This document shows, in pieces, positions 1 to 5,402 of a stretch of DNA of 5,524 bases. The notes under the pieces were generated by a model. That model saw only the letters and a program-made list of their open reading frames with translations, made no database searches and was not told where the DNA came from. The DNA is taken from the NCBI GenBank assembly GCA_013154385.1, contig JAADCO010000032.1:1-5524 (forward strand), written 5' to 3'. The translations under genes were made by a program, and so were the position numbers. Every line of letters starts with the position of its first letter. Position 1 is the first letter of the stretch. This DNA is from Thermodesulfobacteriota bacterium (GTDB lineage Bacteria > Desulfobacterota > Thermodesulfobacteria > Thermodesulfobacteriales > Thermodesulfatatoraceae).

Positions 1-120
1 CTCAAGGGCCGGGCGCAAGAGAGGTTTGAGGCCCTCGGCGGCCGGGCCATCCACGTCTCACTTTCACACGAAAGGAGCCACGCCGTGGCCGTAGTGATCA
101 TCGAAGGAGAGGGACGATGA
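1..120 (+). CDS. acpS: Holo-[acyl-carrier-protein] synthase, C-terminal fragment (5' end outside window)
   Basis: An open frame enters from the left edge and encodes 39 residues before a TGA at 118-120. The segment IHVSLSHERSHAVAVVIIEG matches the C-terminal strand pair of AcpS-type phosphopantetheinyl transferases, where a (H)xSlSHe/s...A.A.vi pattern ends the protein. AcpS is cytoplasmic and transfers 4'-phosphopantetheine from CoA to a serine of acyl carrier protein, which fatty acid synthesis needs. The catalytic N-terminal DxxxI region lies outside the window, so activity cannot be judged. The stop overlaps the ATG of the next gene (ATGA, 117-120), which suggests translational coupling. 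An acpS gene directly before the YjeF-type repair enzyme is, from general knowledge, a common arrangement in deltaproteobacteria. Confidence is limited only by the short length seen. Confidence 0.85.
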   Translation, partial: LKGRAQERFEALGGRAIHVSLSHERSHAVAVVIIEGEGR

Positions 121-1691
121 GACTGGTTTACGGAAAGGAAATGCAGGAGCTTGACCGCTTCACCATCGAGGAGGTGGGCATCCACGGCCTCATCCTCATG
201 GAAAACGCCGGACGCGGCACCACCGAGATCCTCCTCGAAAGGTTTGCCGCCGAAGCTTCCCGCGGCACCCTCATCGTCTGCGGTCCGGGAAACAACGGCG
301 GAGACGGCTTCGTCATCGCCCGTCATCTCTTTCAGCGCGGCTATCCGGTGAGGGTCGTCTCTCTGGCGCCGGAGGAGAAGTTCCGCGGGGACGCCGGGGT
401 CAACTTTCGCATCGTGCGCGAGATGGGTCTTCCCTTAGATTTCGTGCTCGAAGAAGCCGACCTCGCGCGCCTTGAGAACGCCCTCAAGGAAAGCGCCTTG
501 GTGGTGGACGCCATCTTCGGCACCGGGCTCTCCCGGGAGGTCAGCGGGCGCTTCGCGCGGGTGATCGAGGCCCTGAACGCAAGCGGAAAACCCATCGTGG
601 CCGTGGACATCCCCTCCGGGCTCTCCGCAGACACCGGACGCCCCCTGGGCGTGGCGGTGCGCGCCGCCCTCACCGCCACCATGGCGCTCCCCAAGGTGGG
701 CCAGGTGGTCTATCCCGGGCGGGAATACGTGGGCGAACTCCGGGTGGTGGACATCTCCATGCCCGCCAAGGTGATCGAGGAGCGCGCGCCCGAGCGTTTC
801 TGGCTCATCGAGGACTGGGCGGCTCAAGTGCTTCGTCCGCGCGCCCCGGACACTCACAAGGGCACCTACGGGCATCTTCTCGTGCTTGCGGGCTCCACCG
901 GAAAGACCGGGGCGGCCATCCTCACCTGCCTCGGCGCCCTCCACGGCGGGGCCGGTCTCGTCACGCTCGCCTGCGCCGAAAGCCTCGACCCCATCTTCGA
1001 GGTGGCCCTCACCGAGGCCATGACCGCCCCCATCGCGGAGGAGACCCCGGAGGGAAGCTTGAGCATCGGGGCCTTCGGTCAGATCTCCGAGCTGGCCGCG
1101 GGCAAGAAGGCCGCGGTCCTGGGCCCGGGGTTCGGCCTCCATCCGGCCACCATGGAGCTTTCCCAGAAACTGGCGGCCGAGCTCGCCCTTCCCCTGGTCA
1201 TTGACGCCGACGGGCTCACCGCGCTTTCCGGCCAGCTCTATCACGTCCGCCGGGCCCAGCGCCCGCGCGTGCTCACCCCGCATCCCGGAGAGATGGCCCG
1301 CCTCCTTCAGGTCTCCAAGGATGAGATCCAGGAAGACCGCCTGCAAGCCGCGCGTGTGGCCGCGCGCGAGTCCGGCGCGGTGGTGGTGCTCAAGGGTGCG
1401 GCCACGGTGGTCGCCGCCCCGGACGGCCGGGAGGCGGTGAACGCCAGCGGGAACCCGGGGCTGGCAAGCGGCGGGGCCGGAGACGTGCTCGCCGGCCTCA
1501 TCGGGGCCCTGCTCGCCCAGGGCTACGAGCCCTTCGTCGCCGCCTGTCTGGGGGTCTTTCTCCACGGGCTTTCCGCCGACATCCTGGCCCAGCGCCGGGG
1601 GCCCTGGGGTTATCGGGCTGAGGAGGTGGCCGAGACCATCCCCCAGGCCATAAGGGAGGTTCTCCTCAGGAGGAAGTTCGGTGGAGGTTAG
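117..1691 (+). CDS. nnrD/nnrE (yjeF family): Bifunctional NAD(P)H-hydrate epimerase / ADP-dependent NAD(P)H-hydrate dehydratase
   Basis: This 524-residue cytoplasmic enzyme repairs damaged NADH and NADPH: the N-terminal half epimerises R- to S-hydrates and the C-terminal half dehydrates S-hydrates using ADP or ATP. Length and domain order are normal for the YjeF fusion. The epimerase domain (about 1-230) shows MENAGRG (28-34), the GPGNNGGDG loop (56-64), DAIFGTGL (131-138) and VAVDIPSGLSADTG (161-174), which supply the K+-binding and catalytic aspartates. The dehydratase domain (about 235-520, ribokinase-like) shows KGTYGHLLVLAGS (248-260), GPGFG (336-340), VIDADGLTAL (361-370), TPHPGE (387-392), LKGAAT (425-430) and GNPGLASGGAGDVLAG (445-460) with D456 as the expected catalytic base. 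The start is supported by AAGGAGA at 104-110 and the ATGA overlap with acpS. The 3' end overlaps tsaE by 11 bp. All key motifs look intact. Confidence 0.97.
   Translation: MRLVYGKEMQELDRFTIEEVGIHGLILMENAGRGTTEILLERFAAEASRGTLIVCGPGNNGGDGFVIARHLFQRGYPVRVVSLAPEEKFRGDAGVNFRIVREMGLPLDFVLEEADLARLENALKESALVVDAIFGTGLSREVSGRFARVIEALNASGKPIVAVDIPSGLSADTGRPLGVAVRAALTATMALPKVGQVVYPGREYVGELRVVDISMPAKVIEERAPERFWLIEDWAAQVLRPRAPDTHKGTYGHLLVLAGSTGKTGAAILTCLGALHGGAGLVTLACAESLDPIFEVALTEAMTAPIAEETPEGSLSIGAFGQISELAAGKKAAVLGPGFGLHPATMELSQKLAAELALPLVIDADGLTALSGQLYHVRRAQRPRVLTPHPGEMARLLQVSKDEIQEDRLQAARVAARESGAVVVLKGAATVVAAPDGREAVNASGNPGLASGGAGDVLAGLIGALLAQGYEPFVAACLGVFLHGLSADILAQRRGPWGYRAEEVAETIPQAIREVLLRRKFGGG
1668..1676 (+). 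promoter_or_regulatory. Strong Shine-Dalgarno for tsaE inside the nnr 3' end
   Basis: AGGAGGAAG lies in the last codons of the upstream gene. The AGGAGGA core ends 6 nt before the GTG at 1681. It is the closest match to the anti-SD in this cluster and settles the use of GTG as the tsaE start. Confidence 0.85.
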
Positions 1692-2097
1692 GACCAGGGG
1701 GCCGGAAGAGACCCGCGCCGTGGCCCGCCAACTGGCGGAAAGGCTCACCCCGGGGACGGTCATCCTCCTCTTCGGAGACCTCGGGGCCGGAAAGACGACC
1801 TTCGTCCAGGGGCTGGCCGAGGGCCTCGGCGTCCCGCAAGACTACTACGTCTCAAGCCCCACCTTTTCCCTGATCAACGAATACCCCGGGCGCGTGCCCC
1901 TCTTCCACGTGGATCTCTACCGCCTGGAACCCGAAGACGTGGAGGACCTGGGGCTTCCGGAGCTTGCGGAAAAAGGCGTGATGGTGGTTGAATGGGCGGA
2001 GAGGATGCCCTTTTCCTTTCCGCGGACCATCCGGGTGGAGATCGAGATCATCTCCCCGGAGGAGCGCCTCTTGCGCATAAAGGAGCAAACGACATGA
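1681..2097 (+). CDS. tsaE: tRNA threonylcarbamoyladenosine biosynthesis ATPase TsaE
   Basis: A 138-residue P-loop ATPase of the TsaE (YjeE) family, which works with TsaB and TsaD to make N6-threonylcarbamoyladenosine at position 37 of ANN-decoding tRNAs. The Walker A motif GDLGAGKTT spans 32-40. It is followed by the family signature SPTFSLINEY (59-68), HVDLYRL (76-82) with the aspartate of the family's Walker B-like strand, and VVEWAER (102-108) matching the usual VEWxE/P. Length is slightly below the E. coli protein (about 150 residues), as expected for a compact member. The start is GTG, chosen because of the strong SD at 1668-1676. It overlaps the NAD(P)H-hydrate repair gene by 11 bp and the DUF1614 gene by 4 bp, so it sits in the middle of a coupled operon. 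TsaB and TsaD are not in the window. Confidence 0.96.
   Translation: MEVRTRGPEETRAVARQLAERLTPGTVILLFGDLGAGKTTFVQGLAEGLGVPQDYYVSSPTFSLINEYPGRVPLFHVDLYRLEPEDVEDLGLPELAEKGVMVVEWAERMPFSFPRTIRVEIEIISPEERLLRIKEQTT
2081..2085 (+). promoter_or_regulatory. Ribosome binding site fixing the DUF1614 gene start
   Basis: AGGAG (within AAAGGAG), 8 nt before the ATG at 2094. It supports starting the membrane protein at 2094, at the ATGA overlap with tsaE, and not at the in-frame ATG at 1992, which lies deep inside tsaE and would add 34 hydrophilic residues that are only a shadow of tsaE. Confidence 0.8.
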
Positions 2098-2765
2098 TCT
2101 TCAGCCCCTTTGCCCTGCTCTTTTTCATCTTTTTCCTCTTTCTGGTCATCTTCCTCTTCATCTTCATCCACGTGGGCCTCATCACCGTGGCCGCGAGCAA
2201 GCTCGGGCTCACCGGAGACCAGATCCTCTTCTTTCTCCTGGGCTCCCTCATCGGCAGCCACATCAACATCCCCATCAAGAAGATCGAGCACGGAGAGGAG
2301 ATCCATCCCGAGAGGGTGGTGAACTTCTTCGGCATCCGCTACGTGGTGCCGGAGGTGCGCGAAAGGCGGGTCACCATCATCGCCGTGAACGTGGGCGGCT
2401 GCATCATCCCGGTCTTCATCTCGCTCTACCTGATGATCAAGCACGGCCTCTTCCTGAGCCCGCTCCTGGCCACGGCGGTGGTGAGCTTTGTCTGCTACAA
2501 GCTGGCGCGGCCGGTGCCGGGAATTGGCATTGCCATTCCCATGTTCATCCCGCCTCTGGTAGCCGCGCTCGTGGCCCTCATCCTCAGCCCGGAAAAGGCC
2601 CCGGTGGTGGCTTACATCTCCGGGACGCTGGGCACCCTGATCGGAGCCGACATCCTCCATCTCAAAGACGTGCCTCGCCTCAAGGCACCGGTGGCAAGCA
2701 TCGGCGGGGCCGGCACCTTCGACGGCATCTTCCTCACGGGGATCATCGCCGTGCTCCTGGCCTAG
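2094..2765 (+). CDS. DUF1614 family integral membrane protein
   Basis: A 223-residue very hydrophobic protein of unknown function. Its C-terminal pattern (PVPGIGIAIP at 140-149, GTLGTLIGADILHL at 177-190, and GGAGTFDGIFLTGIIAVLLA at 204-223) is what I recall for DUF1614, a family found in archaea and some bacteria. Likely membrane segments are about 5-30 (Phe/Ile/Leu rich), 42-58, 93-115, 120-137, 146-163, 170-187 and 209-223. A charged loop lies at 61-92 (IKKIEHGEEIHPERVV and following). A conserved Asp in GADIL (D185) and one in GTFDGIF (D210) sit in or next to hydrophobic segments and could be functional. The start at 2094 has an SD at 2081-2085. The gene is the last of its cluster, coupled to tsaE, and its TAG stop is shared with the convergent MEMO gene. 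No biochemical role can be assigned from sequence. A transport or membrane-enzyme role is only a guess. Confidence 0.85.
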   Translation: MIFSPFALLFFIFFLFLVIFLFIFIHVGLITVAASKLGLTGDQILFFLLGSLIGSHINIPIKKIEHGEEIHPERVVNFFGIRYVVPEVRERRVTIIAVNVGGCIIPVFISLYLMIKHGLFLSPLLATAVVSFVCYKLARPVPGIGIAIPMFIPPLVAALVALILSPEKAPVVAYISGTLGTLIGADILHLKDVPRLKAPVASIGGAGTFDGIFLTGIIAVLLA

Positions 2766-3949
2766 TCGTAAAGGGCCGCGGCGGCAAAGGAAACGATGGA
2801 CCCCGGGCCGAAGTCAACGGCTTCCTGATGGAGGATCTCGCCGCGGAGGTCCCGCCCTTCAAGCGCCCGCAGGAGCACGTAGAGAGGCCCGAAGCCGCAG
2901 ACCTTGTGGCGATTGCCCTCGGAGAGAAGGGCCTCCTTGAAGCCCTCGGCGTCGAGGGAAAGGATCCTTTCGAGAAGCTTCCGGTCAAAGGCAAGGGCCT
3001 CGGCCTTTTCCTTCTCGCCTGCCGGCGTGGGGTCCCCGTAGCGCACGCCGAGATGGCAGAAGTCCACTCCCGCCACGAAATAGGTCCTTTCGTCCGCGAG
3101 CTCGCGCAGGGCGGCCACGAACCTCTCGAGCAGGGCCTCGGCTTCGGGAAGGAAGATCTCCGGGCTTCCGCAAAGGATCGGGACAATGGTGAAGTCTTCG
3201 AGCAGATGACGCAGGAAGACCACCTGAAACTCGATGGCGTGCTCGGCCCGATGACCCCAGAGATGGCCGTAGAGCTCAGGGCCCACGGCCTCGATCAGGG
3301 CGCTGCAGAACTCTCGGTCACAGGGAGCCGGACCAAGGGGCGTGGCGAAGTCCTTGTCGAGGAGGGAAAGGAAGCTTTCGAGGAAATGCCCCGTGCCCAA
3401 GACCACGACCCGGGCGCCGGCTGGCAGGCGCAGGCCGCGATAGGCCGCGGCAAAGCCCCTGGCCCCGGCGGTGAGGTCGATGTGCGGGGCGACGATGACG
3501 CGCGGGGTGTACTCTTCGCGGGCGGGCCCCTGCGCCAGGATGCCCTCGAGAAACCCCTTGAGCTCTTCGGGATCAGCCGGATAGGCCTTGCCCGCGTGGG
3601 AGGGCGGCCGCACGGATGAGGAGAGGAACTCCTCCTCGAGCCTCTTCTTGAGGGCCTCGAACCTTTCGCCCTCGAGGAAGAAGTGCTGGTCAAGGGAGCG
3701 CACCAGACCCTCGAGCTCCTCGAGGAGGACCAGGCGCCCGAGGAGGCGCGAGGCCTCGATTTGCAGGTCCCGCAGGGTGTTTCGACCGTCCATGCGGGCC
3801 AGGAGCGGGCCGAGGATCGCCGGCACCACCAGTTGGCCCTCGGCGTAGCCGTAAGGATCGCGCAGAAGAAGGCTCTTTTGCCCCTGCCAGTCGAAGGGAA
3901 AGACGTCTATGGCCCGCAGTTTGGGCCGGAAATCGGGTTCATAGGGCAT
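2762..3949 (-). CDS. MEMO1 family protein (AmmeMemoRadiSam system protein B-like) with N-terminal extension
   Basis: A 395-residue protein whose residues 113-395 form a MEMO1-type domain, related in fold to LigB-class non-haem iron dioxygenases. Visible landmarks are PPSHAGKAYPAD (115-126), VAPHIDLTAGA (153-163), LGTGH (184-188), EHAIEFQ (236-242), GVDFCHLG (294-301) and VCGFGPL (350-356). By position, H156, H188 and C351 correspond to the human MEMO1 iron/copper ligands His49, His81 and Cys244, so metal binding is likely. The second site is GTGH where most members have GPSHH. Residues 1-112 are an extra domain not present in ordinary MEMO proteins of about 280-300 residues. This part (PKLRAIDVFPFDW, then LLRDPYGYAEGQLVVP, then LLARMDGRNTLRDLQ) looks PqqD- or winged-helix-like. 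The start ATG at 3949 has GGAGGAG at 3953-3959, and the gene begins 11 bp inside the ParB-like gene. No AMMECR1 or radical SAM partner is in the window. Bacterial function is unknown. Confidence 0.92.
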   Translation of the reverse strand: MPYEPDFRPKLRAIDVFPFDWQGQKSLLLRDPYGYAEGQLVVPAILGPLLARMDGRNTLRDLQIEASRLLGRLVLLEELEGLVRSLDQHFFLEGERFEALKKRLEEEFLSSSVRPPSHAGKAYPADPEELKGFLEGILAQGPAREEYTPRVIVAPHIDLTAGARGFAAAYRGLRLPAGARVVVLGTGHFLESFLSLLDKDFATPLGPAPCDREFCSALIEAVGPELYGHLWGHRAEHAIEFQVVFLRHLLEDFTIVPILCGSPEIFLPEAEALLERFVAALRELADERTYFVAGVDFCHLGVRYGDPTPAGEKEKAEALAFDRKLLERILSLDAEGFKEALLSEGNRHKVCGFGPLYVLLRALEGRDLRGEILHQEAVDFGPGSIVSFAAAALYD

Positions 3950-4727
3950 GCGCTCCTCCGAAGTCTTCGGGAGAGAGCTCCTCGCAGGCCTCCTTCACCC
4001 GCTCCAGGGCCTCGTAGAAGTCGTCTTCGATCTTGCGCACCCTCACGCCGTAGGCCAGTTGCACGGCCTTGCGCACGATCTCGCCCTTCAAGAGGGCATT
4101 GGTGAACCCCAGACGGGCGTAGGTCTCGTTCACCACCTGGTTGAGCTCGACCAGCTTGCGCGCCCGGCGGCGCCTCTCCTCCGCGGCTTCGGAAAGGGGC
4201 TCTTCGAGAAAGCGGTCAATCTTGGCCAACAGAGATTCGTAGAAACTTGCCGGAAAACGGGGTTCGAACTCCTCGAGCACGAAGCCAAAGGTGATGTAGC
4301 TCGGCTCCTTGAAGAAGGACCAGAGGTCCACCTCCGGGGTGGAGGGGTCCTCTTCCAGGAACTCCTGGAACAGGCGATAGGCCTGTTTGGAGCGCTCCTT
4401 GACGTTGGGCGGCTTCTCGGTGTTGAACTCAAGGATGTGATGGGCCAGTTTCCGGGGCACGATGAGGCCCACGATCTCCTCGTAGCCCAGGTCGCGCATG
4501 GCTTCCAGCCGATGACGCCCGTCTATCACGAAGTAGCGCCCTTCGTCCTCGTAGACGATGACCGGATGGAGGAAACCCAGGCGCTCGATGGCGAGCTCCA
4601 GATTGCGCTTGAGCCCCTCGGAAAGGTCCCTCTGGAAGGCCGGGATGAGGATCTCGTCGGTGCGGAAACGGGCCAGGATGAGCTCTTGCTTCTTCACCGG
4701 GTCCGCATAGCGGCACAGTTCTTCCAT
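3939..4727 (-). CDS. ParB/sulfiredoxin-fold N-terminal domain protein, not a canonical partition protein
   Basis: A 262-residue soluble protein. Residues about 14-100 form a ParB/Srx-type domain: FRTDEILIPAFQRDL (21-35) as the entry strand, LGFLHPVIVYEDEGRYFVID (50-69), and the signature DGRHRLEAMRDLGYEEI (69-85), equivalent to the DGxHRxxAaxxlG motif used for nucleotide binding in ParB CTPases and related nucleases. FNTEKPPNVKERSKQAYRLF (101-120) follows, in the place where ParB-related proteins carry a conserved helix. The remainder (120-262) is charged and helical, with an arginine cluster at 185-190, and I see no clear helix-turn-helix or ParB C-terminal dimerisation domain. The start was set at 4727 (AGGGGGAG at 4730-4737). 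An in-frame upstream ATG at 4874 would overlap nrdR and add 49 residues that read as an nrdR shadow. It lies 32 nt after nrdR and overlaps the MEMO gene by 11 bp. CTP binding or nuclease activity is possible but unproven. Confidence 0.85.
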   Translation of the reverse strand: MEELCRYADPVKKQELILARFRTDEILIPAFQRDLSEGLKRNLELAIERLGFLHPVIVYEDEGRYFVIDGRHRLEAMRDLGYEEIVGLIVPRKLAHHILEFNTEKPPNVKERSKQAYRLFQEFLEEDPSTPEVDLWSFFKEPSYITFGFVLEEFEPRFPASFYESLLAKIDRFLEEPLSEAAEERRRRARKLVELNQVVNETYARLGFTNALLKGEIVRKAVQLAYGVRVRKIEDDFYEALERVKEACEELSPEDFGGAHAL

Positions 4728-4759
4728 GGCTCCCCCTCTGCGGCTTCTCTCGCCAAAAG

Positions 4760-5227
4760 TTAAGACTTCTTCTCCTGGCTTGCGAGGAGTTCCTGGACCT
4801 GGGCGATGAATTCCTTGACGTCCTTGAACTGCCGATAGACCGAGGCAAAGCGCACGTAGGCCACCTGATCCCATTCCTGGAGCTTGGCCATGACGCGTTC
4901 GCCGATCTCCGTGGAGGGGATCTCCCGCTCGCCGGATTCCATGAGCTCGCGCTCAAGCTCGCTCACAAAGGCCTCGATCTGGTCCATGCTGATGGGCCGC
5001 TTCTGGCAGGCCTTGCGGATGCCCTCGATCACCTTTTCCCGCGAAAACGGCTCGCGCCTTCCGTCGCGCTTGACCACCATGGGGAGCTGCATCTCCACGC
5101 GCTCGTAAGTGGTGAAGCGGAAACCGCAGGCCAGACACTCCCGACGCCGGCGGATGGCGGCTCCGTCCTTGCTCACCCGGCTATCAACCACTTTGGTCTC
5201 GGGATGCTGACAGGCTGGACACTTCAT
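4760..5227 (-). CDS. nrdR: Transcriptional repressor NrdR
   Basis: A 155-residue cytoplasmic regulator that binds NrdR boxes upstream of ribonucleotide reductase genes and senses ATP/dATP. The N-terminal zinc ribbon has C3, C6, C31 and C34 (CPAC at 3-6 and CLAC at 31-34), with VVDSR (13-17) and the basic stretch RRRREC (26-31) that contact DNA. The ATP-cone domain (about 48-138) starts with VVKRDGRREPFSREKV (51-66), and the C-terminal signature VAYVRFASVYRQF (122-134) is intact. Length is normal for the family. The start ATG at 5227 gives the canonical MKCPxC N-terminus. There is no Shine-Dalgarno just upstream, and a -10-like TAAACT ends 7 nt before the ATG, so the mRNA may be leaderless. 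It is the first gene of a likely nrdR/ParB-like/MEMO operon. No ribonucleotide reductase gene and no NrdR box are visible in the window, so its targets lie elsewhere. Confidence 0.97.
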   Translation of the reverse strand: MKCPACQHPETKVVDSRVSKDGAAIRRRRECLACGFRFTTYERVEMQLPMVVKRDGRREPFSREKVIEGIRKACQKRPISMDQIEAFVSELERELMESGEREIPSTEIGERVMAKLQEWDQVAYVRFASVYRQFKDVKEFIAQVQELLASQEKKS

Positions 5228-5263
5228 GCGCCCAGTTTAGCCAAAAACCGCACCCTCTAGCAA
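5228..5263 (-). promoter_or_regulatory. Candidate nrdR promoter giving a leaderless transcript
   Basis: Reading the minus strand, TTGCTA (5263-5258) and TAAACT (5239-5234) are separated by 18 nt and each matches the sigma70 consensus at 4 of 6 positions. Transcription would begin at or next to the nrdR ATG at 5227. The absence of a ribosome binding site in 5228-5245 fits this. The match is modest, and it was read by eye. Confidence 0.4.
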
Positions 5264-5288
5264 CGAAAAGCTTCCCGTAGTAAATTGG

Positions 5289-5318
5289 AGTCTATGGAAA
5301 GCAGCCGTTTAAATTCAA
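5289..5318 (-). promoter_or_regulatory. Alternative upstream nrdR promoter
   Basis: On the minus strand, TTGAAT (5318-5313) and TAGACT (5294-5289) have an 18-nt spacer and 4 of 6 matches each. Use of this promoter would leave a 5' leader of about 55 nt. It lies inside the divergent small ORF, so the two would compete if both are real. Confidence 0.3.
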
Positions 5319-5398
5319 GTTTTTGGTGGATCCTGATCCTTCTGCTCGGAGGCTGGCTCATCTTCTCCGTCTGGAAGGGGAAGCCCATCAGCTTGTGA
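5294..5398 (+). CDS. Putative small single-pass membrane protein (34 residues)
   Basis: An ATG at 5294 opens a 34-codon frame ending with TGA at 5396-5398. After a polar N-terminus (MESSRLNSS) comes one strongly hydrophobic segment of about 18 residues (10-27), rich in Trp, Leu and Ile (FWWILILLLGGWLIFSVW), then a basic tail KGKPISL. By the positive-inside rule this fits a single helix with a cytoplasmic C-terminus. TTGGAG at 5285-5290 is a possible ribosome binding site, but its 3-nt spacing to the ATG is short. The gene is divergent from nrdR. It resembles the N-terminal anchor of longer membrane proteins such as FtsH, but the sequence after the stop does not continue as such a protein. No known family is recognised. 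The coding call rests on the clean membrane-helix pattern and the candidate RBS only. Confidence 0.45.
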   Translation: MESSRLNSSFWWILILLLGGWLIFSVWKGKPISL

Positions 5399-5402
5399 AG
5401 CC

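Noticed and set aside
435..1763. 442-codon minus-strand open frame opposite the NAD(P)H-hydrate repair gene
   Set aside because: The opposite strand encodes an intact, motif-complete enzyme. The antisense peptide is rich in Gly, His, Arg and Glu with no recognisable domain, as expected from high GC at third codon positions.
1992..2093. 34-codon N-terminal extension of the DUF1614 protein
   Set aside because: It falls inside tsaE and encodes a hydrophilic peptide. The SD at 2081-2085 and the ATGA junction support the start at 2094.
2119..2170. Long pyrimidine-rich tract on the plus strand, considered as a structural or regulatory element
   Set aside because: It is explained by successive TTC, CTC, CTT and ATC codons for Phe, Leu and Ile in the first membrane helix of the DUF1614 protein.
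1917..2660. 247-codon minus-strand open frame, very rich in Asp, Glu and His
   Set aside because: It is the antisense of the hydrophobic DUF1614 codons (ATC, CTC, TTC read in reverse), and its composition is an artefact of that.
2828..3619. 263-codon plus-strand open frame opposite the MEMO gene
   Set aside because: It lies wholly within a well-supported MEMO1 reading frame on the other strand. No ribosome binding site or domain pattern was seen.
3948..4763. 271-codon plus-strand open frame opposite the ParB-like gene
   Set aside because: Shadow of the ParB-like frame. The minus-strand product has the DGRHRLEA signature and proper ribosome binding sites.
4728..4874. 49-codon N-terminal extension of the ParB-like protein from the ATG at 4874
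   Set aside because: It overlaps the 3' end of nrdR and reads as Arg/Gly/Pro-rich shadow peptide. The ATG at 4727 has a good SD.
5328..5339. Short inverted repeat GGATC-CT-GATCC as a possible operator
   Set aside because: Arms of only 5 bp with a 2-nt spacer lie within the hydrophobic codons of the small ORF. It is not positioned at a promoter and does not resemble an NrdR box.
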